A DNA stretch of 19,499 nt. Origin: CAZJQD01 sp964548165 [NCBI: uncultured bacterium] (lineage in GTDB: Bacteria; UBA8481). The DNA lies in the NCBI GenBank assembly GCA_964548165.1, contig CAZJQD010000047.1, positions 1 to 19,499 on the forward strand, given 5' to 3'. Within the stretch, counting starts at the first letter, position 1; each line of letters begins with the position of its first letter. The position numbers and the translations under genes are program-made. Shown in pieces: positions 7,114-13,780 of this stretch. A model generated the notes under the pieces. The model did no database searches. It was given only the letters and a program-made list of their open reading frames with translations, and was not told the origin of the DNA.

Positions 7114-7141
7114 AAAAAAAAGCCGCCCCGAAGAGGGCGGC
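7114..7141 (-). terminator. Strong intrinsic terminator on the minus strand
   Basis: Read on the minus strand this is GCCGCCC, a 6-nt loop containing TTCG, then GGGCGGC, followed by eight T residues. The 7-bp all-GC stem and uninterrupted T tract make a textbook Rho-independent terminator. The plus strand has no T tract, so it works in one direction only. No minus-strand gene is recognised upstream within the gap. Confidence 0.85.
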
Positions 7142-7299
7142 CAAGAAGGCGACAACAACCATAGAGATCATCAAACCGGAGCTTCATGATGTCAAGGCAC
7201 GAAAAAGACCAAAATAGGGCCTCCAGACCCCCCTCCGCTGGGATTGGCGCAATTCCCACGGTTTTCCCCACTTTATCAACTCATCCCCAACAGCCTCCG

Positions 7300-7368
7300 C
7301 TTCACCGGACGATTTGAGCCATTACTCACCTTTTTTCAGCGTTTTACACCAAACCATCGTCCGGGAAG
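7300..7368. repeat. Long inverted repeat upstream of the helicase gene
   Basis: CCGGACGAT (7305-7313) is perfectly complementary to ATCGTCCGG (7356-7364). Four more pairs (CTTC/GAAG) extend the stem outward past a single bulged A at 7304. The 42-nt loop is AT-rich with a T6 run. Either strand could fold into this as RNA; as DNA the arms could bind a dimeric regulator. Confidence 0.7.
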
Positions 7369-7417
7369 ACCTTCCTCCATTCTCGTCCGTCGCGGTTCAG
7401 GCTAGTCTTTGCGCTTC

Positions 7418-9637
7418 ATGAGCCTTCTGGAGGACATCCTGGCCCCCCTGGATCCGGGTGAGCGCGAGATCGTCAACGCGGGACTGACCCCCTTTGCCTC
7501 CGACCCGGACGCCCTCGCGATCGTCCTCAATCTGGTGGGACGGCTAAACCCGGAACAGCTGGCGGTCGCCGTCCACCCCATCGATGGGCCACCAATTCTT
7601 GTGCTTGGTGGCGCGGGCAGCGGCAAGACCGCGACGCTCACCCGCCGCCTTGTCTACCTCGTCCTCGCCGGCATTCCCCCGTCGAGCATCTTTGCCGTCA
7701 CGTTCACGCGCAAGGCGGCCCGGGAGATGGCGGAGCGGACGCGCGGGCTCATCGTCTCCCTGCAGAAGGTCGCCCGCCCTCCCTATGACGCCTGGCTGGA
7801 GGAGATGCAGGGCCGGATCGCGGAGGCCTGGATCACGACCTTTCACTCCGCCGGGCTCGGCCTGCTCAGGGACGTCCCCTTCGACGACGGCGTCCCCAAT
7901 CTCCAGCGCCTCGGTTACGGCGCCTGGTCGCGCGTCATCGACGAGACGGAGCGTAATGGCATCCTCGCGGAGCTCATCGACGAATTCGCGGGCAACCAGC
8001 GGCCCGAGGAGATCGCGGGCCTCATCTCGAATGCGAAGGGATCGTTCATCTACCCCGAGGGCTTCCACCACTCGGTTCGCACGCGCGCCGACGAGGTCGC
8101 CTCGCTCGTGTACCCCCGCTACCAGGCTCACCTCGAACAGCGCGGGCTCCTTGACTTCGACGACCTGATCTTCCGGCTGTATGAGCTCTTCGAGAAGTTC
8201 CCCGAGATCCTCTCGCACTACCAGGACCGGTTCCAGTCCCTGCTCATCGATGAGTACCAGGACACGAACCTCTCGCAGTACCTGATCGGCAGTCTCCTGG
8301 CGGGCCGGCATCGCCGCATCATGGCCGTCGGCGACGACGACCAATCCATCTACGGGTGGCGGGGCGCGGACGTCACCAACATCACCCGCTTCATCGCCGA
8401 CTACCCCGACATCCGGATCGTCAAGCTCGTCCGAAACTACCGCTCGGACGGCACCATCCTCGCCGCGGCCAACGCGATCTGGAAGGACAAGCCCGAGCAC
8501 CTGCGCAAAGAGCTCATCCGCTCCCGGCCCGAGTCCGACCGCGGCGAGCGTATCCGGCTCGTGGCGTGCGAGACCGAGCTCGACGAGGCCCGCTACATCG
8601 CCCTGGCGGCCTCCGAGGCGCTCGCGGGCGGCCAGGCCTCCCACGAGATCGCCGTGCTCGTCCGCGCCCACCACCTCCTGGCGCCCGTCGGCGCCGCCCT
8701 GACCGGCATGGGCCTGCCGTGGGTCCAATCCGGGGTCCTCAAGGGGCTGGCACGACCCGAGGTCGTGGGCGCCATCGCGTTCCTGGAGACCGTGACGCTG
8801 GCGGTGCGGCGCGTGACCGCGCCGGCCGCCTGGCACATCGGCGACGCCGAGGCGCTCGCGCACGCCCTGAGGGAGGCGCTCGCGGGACCGGGATTCGCCG
8901 TGCGGCCCGAAACCCTGCCGGACCTCCTGCAGGCCCCCGACATGGGTGCTCTCCTCGTGGACGCGGCGGAGCGCGAGCGCCTGCGCAGGGTCTTCGCCCA
9001 CGATCTCATGATCGCCCTGGATCGCGTCGCCGCCGCGGTCCGGGAGTCCATGGTCCGCGGCGATCTCTGGACGCCCTCATCCCTGCTGAACTACACCCTG
9101 GCCCTCGCTCCTCCCCCCGTGCTCGACGATCCCGACGACCCGGCCACGCGCGCCGTGGGGAGGCTCCGCGAGTTGGCGCTCATCGCGGACACGACGCCCG
9201 GCCACGATTCCATCCAGCGCATCCTCAACTTCACCGAGGACGTGCGAAGCCGCGCCGGCCTGGGCGTGGAGCTGGGAGAATCAGCGCCCGACGCGGACGC
9301 GTCCGGGGCTCCGGCCGCCGTCGGCGGGCCCGCGCCCGGCATCCAGCTCATGACGCTCCACGCCGCCAAGGGCCTCGAGTTCAACATCGTCTTCCTGCCC
9401 GCGATCGAGGACGGCATCCTGCCGCAAAAGCCGCGAGAGAACCTGCCCGAGGCCGTGCGGCGGGCGCAGGCCGACGAGGAGAAGCGGCTCTTCTACGTGG
9501 GCGTCTCGCGCGCCCGCCAGGTCCTGCACCTGTCCCACACCCGCCGGCGCCGCACCCCCTACGGGGAACGTTCCTCGGCACCGTCACCCCTGCTCGACCT
9601 GATCCCGAAGGACCTGGTCGAGAAGATCAAGGGTTGA
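7418..9637 (+). CDS. UvrD/PcrA/Rep-type superfamily 1A DNA helicase
   Basis: This is an ATP-dependent 3'-5' DNA helicase (739 aa) of the UvrD/Rep family, acting in repair, replication restart or conflict resolution. All motifs are visible: Q-motif LNPEQ, Walker A GGAGSGKT (64-71), FTRKAAREM (Ia), LLIDEYQDTN (II), AVGDDDQSIYGWRGAD (III), LVRNYRSD (IV), MTLHAAKGLEFN (V) and EEKRLFYVGVSRAR (VI). About 42 residues precede the Q-motif. Only about 45 residues follow motif VI, so the C-terminal Tudor-like RNAP-binding domain of PcrA/UvrD is absent and it resembles Rep or a trimmed form. I used the ATG at 7418; an in-frame TTG at 7409 is possible. No ribosome-binding site is visible. Which of uvrD, pcrA or rep it equals is undecided. 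Confidence 0.95.
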   Translation: MSLLEDILAPLDPGEREIVNAGLTPFASDPDALAIVLNLVGRLNPEQLAVAVHPIDGPPILVLGGAGSGKTATLTRRLVYLVLAGIPPSSIFAVTFTRKAAREMAERTRGLIVSLQKVARPPYDAWLEEMQGRIAEAWITTFHSAGLGLLRDVPFDDGVPNLQRLGYGAWSRVIDETERNGILAELIDEFAGNQRPEEIAGLISNAKGSFIYPEGFHHSVRTRADEVASLVYPRYQAHLEQRGLLDFDDLIFRLYELFEKFPEILSHYQDRFQSLLIDEYQDTNLSQYLIGSLLAGRHRRIMAVGDDDQSIYGWRGADVTNITRFIADYPDIRIVKLVRNYRSDGTILAAANAIWKDKPEHLRKELIRSRPESDRGERIRLVACETELDEARYIALAASEALAGGQASHEIAVLVRAHHLLAPVGAALTGMGLPWVQSGVLKGLARPEVVGAIAFLETVTLAVRRVTAPAAWHIGDAEALAHALREALAGPGFAVRPETLPDLLQAPDMGALLVDAAERERLRRVFAHDLMIALDRVAAAVRESMVRGDLWTPSSLLNYTLALAPPPVLDDPDDPATRAVGRLRELALIADTTPGHDSIQRILNFTEDVRSRAGLGVELGESAPDADASGAPAAVGGPAPGIQLMTLHAAKGLEFNIVFLPAIEDGILPQKPRENLPEAVRRAQADEEKRLFYVGVSRARQVLHLSHTRRRRTPYGERSSAPSPLLDLIPKDLVEKIKG

Positions 9638-10808
9638 GCCGGGGTTCGGACGCGCGGGCCTCGGAAACACGGGCCGCGAACGCGCCGAGAAGCAAGGCGG
9701 CCGGAAGCGCCACGCGCGAGATCAAGAAGACGTTGGCGCCGATCGAGAGCACGAGGAGCGCGAGGCCGATGCCCGAGCGTATCCGCCAGGCGTCCTCATC
9801 GTCGCCGATCCGGTCATGCGCGAGGTCGCGATGCCCCTCGGAATTCACGACCTCCCGGACCTCGATCGCGGGGGCCCGCACGAGCGCCACGAGGCCCAGG
9901 AGAGCCAGGACGAGCCCGGGCGCGCCCGTCTCCGCGTAGAGCCAGGCGTAGTGGGATTCATACACGCTCGATGGGCGAGCGCCGAGTCCCACGCCCCATG
10001 GCGGCGACTCCACCAGGGCGATTCTCCAGGCCTCGAAGCGATCGACGTGCGGCCCCGAGTACGCGCCCCGGTCGAAGACGTGGACAATGCGATTGCGGAA
10101 GGTAGCCGGCGCGGTGAGCGCCGCGACGGCGAGGATCGCGACGACGCCGACGGCGGCGCCGCGGCGACCGAGGAGATGGAGCGCGCGGACGGCGGTCAGC
10201 AGTCCGGCGGCCAGCGCGCCGCGCGATCCCGAGACCACGACCGCCACCAGGCTCGCCGCGAATCCCCACCCCCCCATGAGCCCGCTGCGCCCAGCGGGGG
10301 CCGCGGACAGCGACGCGAGAGCGAGGAGAACGAGCGCGCCGGCCACGTGCGTCGACTCGCCGCGATACCAGCCCTCGTTGAAGGCGCGCAGGTAGGGTTC
10401 GCCGTGGAGAACGATCCCGGAGAAGATCTCCCAGCAGCCCCAGCACGCGAGCGCCACGCCCGAGAGCGCGGCGGCGCGCCCCAGGACGGCACGATCGGGG
10501 GCGTAGACCCGGGCGGCGGCATACACGAGGACGAGCTCCAGGAGCCGGCCCATGGTGAGGGCGGCCCAGAGGCCGCGGCCATTGGTGCCGGTCACGATGC
10601 CGAGGATCGTCACGACCGCGCTCCAGCCCACGAAGCACAGGAAAAGGCGCTCGGGGGGCGCGAGCACCAGGCGGGAACGCCGAGCCCGGTAGACGCCGAG
10701 GAGCGCGGGCACAAGACCGATCGCCAGGAGATCGGCAAGGCGCGCGGGGCCCGGTAACGGCGGCGCCAGCGCGGCGGCCAGGAAGACCAGGACGAGGTAA
10801 GCCCGCAC
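9627..10808 (-). CDS. O-antigen ligase/polymerase-like membrane protein (Wzy/WaaL superfamily)
   Basis: The 393-aa product is very hydrophobic, with about 10-12 predicted membrane helices. It carries the landmarks of the O-antigen ligase family: VSGSRGAL at about 192-199, and a periplasmic-loop segment with RFEAWRIALVESPPWGVGLGA (257-277) followed by ESHYAWLYAETGAPGLV (284-300). Such proteins polymerise lipid-linked polysaccharide repeats or transfer them to lipid A core or protein; which one cannot be told here. A polar stretch (~315-342) splits the last helices. The GTG start is 2 nt after the stop of the upstream gene, so the pair is coupled. Its 3' end overlaps the convergent helicase gene by 11 bp. 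Confidence 0.82.
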   Translation of the reverse strand: MRAYLVLVFLAAALAPPLPGPARLADLLAIGLVPALLGVYRARRSRLVLAPPERLFLCFVGWSAVVTILGIVTGTNGRGLWAALTMGRLLELVLVYAAARVYAPDRAVLGRAAALSGVALACWGCWEIFSGIVLHGEPYLRAFNEGWYRGESTHVAGALVLLALASLSAAPAGRSGLMGGWGFAASLVAVVVSGSRGALAAGLLTAVRALHLLGRRGAAVGVVAILAVAALTAPATFRNRIVHVFDRGAYSGPHVDRFEAWRIALVESPPWGVGLGARPSSVYESHYAWLYAETGAPGLVLALLGLVALVRAPAIEVREVVNSEGHRDLAHDRIGDDEDAWRIRSGIGLALLVLSIGANVFLISRVALPAALLLGAFAARVSEARASEPRLNP

Positions 10809-10810
10809 CG

Positions 10811-11272
10811 CTAGGGGTGATCGCCCGGCAACGATCCGCCCGGATCCTCCTGGAATCCCGGGAGCACCTTGAGCACGATGCCGTCCATGCTGTAGCGGCC
10901 GGGACGGAACGCGAGGTTGGCGCCGGGCAGGAGCTCCGCGTAGTTGAACCAGAGTCGCTTCTCGGCGTCGACGCGGGCTCTCACGTGGAGAACGGCGACG
11001 GGATACCCGGTGTCGCCCGTCAGGACGACAAACTCGGCGCGATCGCGCCCGCCCTCGCCGACCTGCGAATCGCCGCGCCGGGGCAGATCCTTCAAGGGCG
11101 GCTGGCGCCAGGGATTCGGCACCGCGACGAAGACGGTCACGGCTTCGCGGCGCGAGAGATCGGTCAAGCCGGGAGCCACCGCGTCGGGGTGGCAGGCGCG
11201 CAGGGCGAGCCCGGCGGCGACGGCAAGGATGCCCACGACGAGCACGGCGTCGAGGAGTCGGATTCGCTTCAT
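10811..11272 (-). CDS. Membrane-anchored extracytoplasmic protein, unknown function
   Basis: The 153-aa product begins MKRIRLLDAVLVVGILAVAAGLALRAC, a short basic start with one hydrophobic helix ending in Cys26. This is an uncleaved anchor or, less likely, a lipoprotein signal. The rest is a soluble beta-rich domain (VTVFVAVPNPW, AEFVVLTGDTGYPVAVLHVRARV, NLAFRPGRYSMDGIVLKVLPGF). The layout of one N-terminal helix plus a small beta domain recalls DUF4330-type proteins, but I do not claim membership. GGGAG lies 5-6 nt before the ATG. It is directly upstream of and coupled to the O-antigen-ligase-like gene, which hints at a polysaccharide-related role. Its start codon overlaps a plus-strand ATG of def (CATG). 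Confidence 0.72.
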   Translation of the reverse strand: MKRIRLLDAVLVVGILAVAAGLALRACHPDAVAPGLTDLSRREAVTVFVAVPNPWRQPPLKDLPRRGDSQVGEGGRDRAEFVVLTGDTGYPVAVLHVRARVDAEKRLWFNYAELLPGANLAFRPGRYSMDGIVLKVLPGFQEDPGGSLPGDHP

Positions 11273-11921
11273 GGGCTCTCCCGGTCTATGGTATGATCGC
11301 GAGTCGCAACCAGCTTCCCGGCCGCGCCACCGCGTCCCGGGCGAGACTACACGAAAGGGCGCCGCCATCAAGAAGCCGATCGTCATCCTGGGAGAACGCC
11401 GCGGCGCCGTGCTCCGCCAGGCCTGCGCCGAGGTCAAGAACGCGGCGAAGGACAACCTGCGCGGGCTCGTCGCCGACCTCTTCGACACGCTCGACGCCAC
11501 CGAGGACGGCGCCGGCCTGGCCGCTCCGCAGATCGGCGTGGCCCGGCGCGTCTTCGTCACGGACATCCACGACGAGGACGGATCCGTGCACCGCCGGGCC
11601 TTCGTGAATCCGAAGCTCAAGAGGAACCTCGGGGACAGGGTCGAGATGAGCGAAGGCTGTCTCTCCCTGCCGGGCATCCGCGGGGAGATCCCTCGCTTCG
11701 AGAAGATCCTGGTCGAGTACCAGGACGAGCACCTGAGGCGCCACGAGGTGACCGCCGACGGGTGGTTCGCGCGGTGCATCCTCCACGAGATGGACCACCT
11801 CGACGGCACGCTCATCATCGACCACCTGGGCATCACCGACACCGTTGCCGCCGCCCGCATCAAGCGCTTCAAGGAAGAGCAGGCAGCCCACGCCAAGGCG
11901 GGAGAGCCCGCCGGTAGCTAG
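11271..11921 (+). CDS. def: Peptide deformylase
   Basis: Peptide deformylase removes the formyl group from N-terminal methionine of new proteins using a bound metal. All three family motifs are present: GAGLAAPQIG, EGCLS and HEMDH (residues 80-89, 128-132 and 172-176 counted from 11271), giving the Cys and two His ligands and the catalytic Glu. Family homology begins at KKPIVILGE, around 11367. The only canonical in-frame start upstream is the ATG at 11271, which adds 32 odd residues and overlaps the divergent gene. A well-placed GAAAGGG lies about 8 nt before an ATC at 11367, so initiation may really occur there. fmt follows 74 bp downstream, the classic def-fmt pairing. Confidence 0.93.
   Translation: MGSPGLWYDRESQPASRPRHRVPGETTRKGAAIKKPIVILGERRGAVLRQACAEVKNAAKDNLRGLVADLFDTLDATEDGAGLAAPQIGVARRVFVTDIHDEDGSVHRRAFVNPKLKRNLGDRVEMSEGCLSLPGIRGEIPRFEKILVEYQDEHLRRHEVTADGWFARCILHEMDHLDGTLIIDHLGITDTVAAARIKRFKEEQAAHAKAGEPAGS
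11292..11297 (+). promoter_or_regulatory. Candidate -10 box for the def operon
   Basis: TATGAT (5/6 match to TATAAT) lies 70 nt before the ATC at 11367 and downstream of the ATG at 11271; the -35 zone is weak. If used, the transcript would exclude the 11271 ATG and support a start near 11367. Confidence 0.3.
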
Positions 11922-11945
11922 GACGAGGCGCTCATGAATCCTCAC

Positions 11946-11957
11946 CACGGAGACCAC
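11946..11957 (+). repeat. Partial copy of the dispersed CACGGAGACCAC repeat
   Basis: CACGGAGACCAC in the def-fmt gap is identical to the core of the 26-nt repeats at 17214, 17370 and 19435, but the flanks differ. It may be a truncated copy, although a 12-nt match alone is weak. Confidence 0.4.
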
Positions 11958-11995
11958 ATGCGGCTGATTCGATCCAGGGAAAGACACGCGGCGGC

Positions 11996-12925
11996 ATGAA
12001 GATCGCGTTCGCCGGCACCCCGGAGTTCGCGGCTCCGATCCTCGGTTCCCTCCTCGCCGATCCCCGGATAGACGTCCGCCTCGTCTACGCCCAACCGGCG
12101 CGACCCTCGGGGCGCGGCATGCAGGTGCATCCAGGCCCCGTGGAGGCCTTGGCGCGCGAACGCGGCGTCGCCCTGCGAACACCCGCGGCGTGGAGCCCGG
12201 ACGAGGTCGCGGCCCTGAAGGCGAGCGGCGCCGAGATCCTGGTCACGGCCGCCTACGGAATTCTCCTCCCCGACGAAGCGCTGACGGCCGCGCCACGTGG
12301 CGCTCTCAACGTCCACGGATCGATCCTCCCTCGCTGGCGCGGCGCCGCGCCGATCCAGCGCGCGATCCAGGCCGGGGACTCCGAGTCCGGGATCACGCTC
12401 TTTCGCATCGTCCCGGGGCCCGTCGATTCCGGTCCCGTGGTGGCGCGGTTTCCCCTGGCCATCGCGCCGCGCGAGACCTCTGCCTCGCTCTCCAGCAAGC
12501 TCTCCCAGCTCTCTGCCCGGGTCCTCCCCGGCGAAGTCATCGCCTGGGCGGGCGGCGAGAGGCCTGAAACGGCGCAACCCGCCGAGGGCGTCACGCGGGC
12601 GCGGAAACTCGCGAAGCAGGAGTCGGTCCTGTCCTGGACGCTCTCGGCCGTCGCGCTCGATCGCACGGTTCGCGCCTTCACGCCCTGGCCGGGAGCGCGG
12701 ATCGGCGCCCTTCGCATCCTCGACCTCCTGCCGTGCCTCTCGCCCGGCGTCGTCGCGGCGCCAGGCACCGTTCTTTCGCTCCACCCGCTCGTGGTGGCGT
12801 GCGGGTCGGAGGCCGAACCCGGCGCGGTTGAATTGACCCGGGTGCAGAGGGACGGAGGCAAGCCGCAAGCCGGAGCCGAGTGGGTCCACGGCGCGCGGCT
12901 CCGCCCCGGCGATCGCATGCCGTGA
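11996..12925 (+). CDS. fmt: Methionyl-tRNA formyltransferase
   Basis: Fmt formylates initiator Met-tRNA using 10-formyl-tetrahydrofolate. The 309-aa product is near the usual ~315. The N-terminal Rossmann-like domain opens MKIAFAGTPEFAAPIL. The catalytic region reads ALNVHGSILPRWRGAAPIQRAI (about 101-122), with the Asn and His of the active site and the SLLPRWRGAAPI signature slightly altered to SILPRWRGAAPI. The catalytic Asp lies in PGPVDSGPVVARF. The C-terminal OB-like tRNA-binding domain includes RTVRAFTPWPGA. It lies downstream of def and its stop overlaps the GTG start of the PHP phosphatase gene by 4 nt (GTGA). No strong ribosome-binding site precedes the ATG. Confidence 0.96.
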   Translation: MKIAFAGTPEFAAPILGSLLADPRIDVRLVYAQPARPSGRGMQVHPGPVEALARERGVALRTPAAWSPDEVAALKASGAEILVTAAYGILLPDEALTAAPRGALNVHGSILPRWRGAAPIQRAIQAGDSESGITLFRIVPGPVDSGPVVARFPLAIAPRETSASLSSKLSQLSARVLPGEVIAWAGGERPETAQPAEGVTRARKLAKQESVLSWTLSAVALDRTVRAFTPWPGARIGALRILDLLPCLSPGVVAAPGTVLSLHPLVVACGSEAEPGAVELTRVQRDGGKPQAGAEWVHGARLRPGDRMP

Positions 12926-13755
12926 TCGACCTCCACAGCCACATCCTCCCGGGCGTCGATGACGGCGCGCCTGACCTCGACGTCGCGCTCGACATGCTCA
13001 CGGTCGCCGTCGAGGACGGCATCACCGCGATCGCGGCAACTCCTCACTTCATCCCCGGATCCTTTGCTCCACCCGGGCCGCAGGTGCTCGAGGGCGTCGC
13101 CGCATTGCGCGAGGCGGCCAAGAAGCGAGGGCTCGTCATCGAGATCCATCCGGGTCACGAAGTGCGCGCCGCCGCCGGGCTCGTGGACCGCATCCGAACC
13201 GGCGAAGTCCTTGCCCTGGACCGGCGCGGGCGGTATCTTCTCCTGGAGATGCCCGGGTCGCAGGTCCCCGAATGGATGGACCAACTGGTCTTCGAGCTCG
13301 AGGTCGCCGGCATCACCGCGGTGATCGCTCATCCCGAGCGAAACACGGGTATCATCCGCAATCCCATGCGACTCCATGCGCTCATCGAGAGGGGATGCCG
13401 CACCCAGGTGACCGCCGGGAGCCTCTTGGGCCACTTCGGCAAGCACGCCGCCGAAACCTCCAGGTTGCTCCTTGCGTGCGACATGGTGCACGTCGTCGCG
13501 TCGGACGCCCACGATGCCCGGTTCCGCACGCCATCGCTCACGGCGGCGCGCGCCGTCGTGGAGGAAGCCGTGGGGGCAGGGGTCGGTGAGACGCTCTTCG
13601 TCACCAACCCGCGCGCCATCCTGGCGGGCGAGGATTTTCCGGCGCCGGACCCGATGACGCCGGACCAGCGCGCCTGGAACGGGGCGGAAGAAGAATCGAA
13701 GGACGACGGGGGCCTGTGGGGCCGCCTTCGCGAGATGTTCCGGCAGGACGAATAG
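12922..13755 (+). CDS. CpsB/YwqE-type PHP-domain tyrosine phosphatase
   Basis: The 277-aa product matches the CpsB/YwqE/Wzb-like PHP phosphatases, metal-dependent enzymes that dephosphorylate bacterial tyrosine kinases controlling capsule and exopolysaccharide export. It starts VIDLHSHILPGVDDGAPD, the exact family opening with metal-binding His5 and His7. Further ligand segments are ATPHFIPG, HPGHEV, LLLEMPG, VIAHPERN and VVASDAHD. The final ~40 residues are acidic and variable. I chose the GTG at 12922 because homology begins there and it overlaps the fmt stop (GTGA). No tyrosine kinase is visible in this window. The neighbouring glmS, which feeds amino-sugar synthesis, and the O-antigen-ligase-like gene suit an envelope polysaccharide role. 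Confidence 0.9.
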   Translation: MIDLHSHILPGVDDGAPDLDVALDMLTVAVEDGITAIAATPHFIPGSFAPPGPQVLEGVAALREAAKKRGLVIEIHPGHEVRAAAGLVDRIRTGEVLALDRRGRYLLLEMPGSQVPEWMDQLVFELEVAGITAVIAHPERNTGIIRNPMRLHALIERGCRTQVTAGSLLGHFGKHAAETSRLLLACDMVHVVASDAHDARFRTPSLTAARAVVEEAVGAGVGETLFVTNPRAILAGEDFPAPDPMTPDQRAWNGAEEESKDDGGLWGRLREMFRQDE

Positions 13756-13780
13756 CCGCCGGACGGGAGGTTCGCACGCC

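Larger units (their letters stand above)
6965..7417. other. Divergent intergenic region with terminator, promoter and inverted repeats
   Basis: This stretch of about 450 bp between the minus-strand 150-aa gene and the plus-strand helicase holds no gene I can support. It is more AT-rich than its surroundings from about 7190 to 7380. It contains a candidate minus promoter at 7060-7089, a strong minus-strand intrinsic terminator at 7114-7141, a small imperfect palindrome at about 7240-7257 and a long inverted repeat at 7300-7368. The terminator implies a transcript arising inside this region or read in from the right. Confidence 0.6.

Noticed and set aside
7048-7170. Minus-strand ORF of about 38 codons encoding a hydrophobic peptide (MISMVVVAFLAALFGAAFF)
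   Set aside because: It runs through the terminator hairpin and T tract, has no ribosome-binding site, and the hydrophobic run is partly produced by the T tract.
7035-7217. Plus-strand ORF with a K/A-rich, histone H1-like C-terminus (KKAAPKRAAKKATTT)
   Set aside because: Its lysine-rich part is the A-run and GC stem of the minus-strand terminator read as codons. It has no ribosome-binding site and starts at a GTG in an unrelated context.
7240-7290. GTGGG repeats on the minus strand resembling MraZ boxes
   Set aside because: Only two GTGGG units, about 12 nt apart rather than the regular 10-nt spacing, and no mraZ or division gene nearby.
7544-9001. Long minus-strand and alternative-frame ORFs opposite the helicase, glmS, rho and DEAD-box genes
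   Set aside because: High GC content leaves shadow frames open; they show biased R/G/A/P composition and no domain motifs.
13756-13780. Possible glmS ribozyme before glmS
   Set aside because: The gap is only 25 nt and contains just the ribosome-binding site; the ribozyme needs well over 100 nt.
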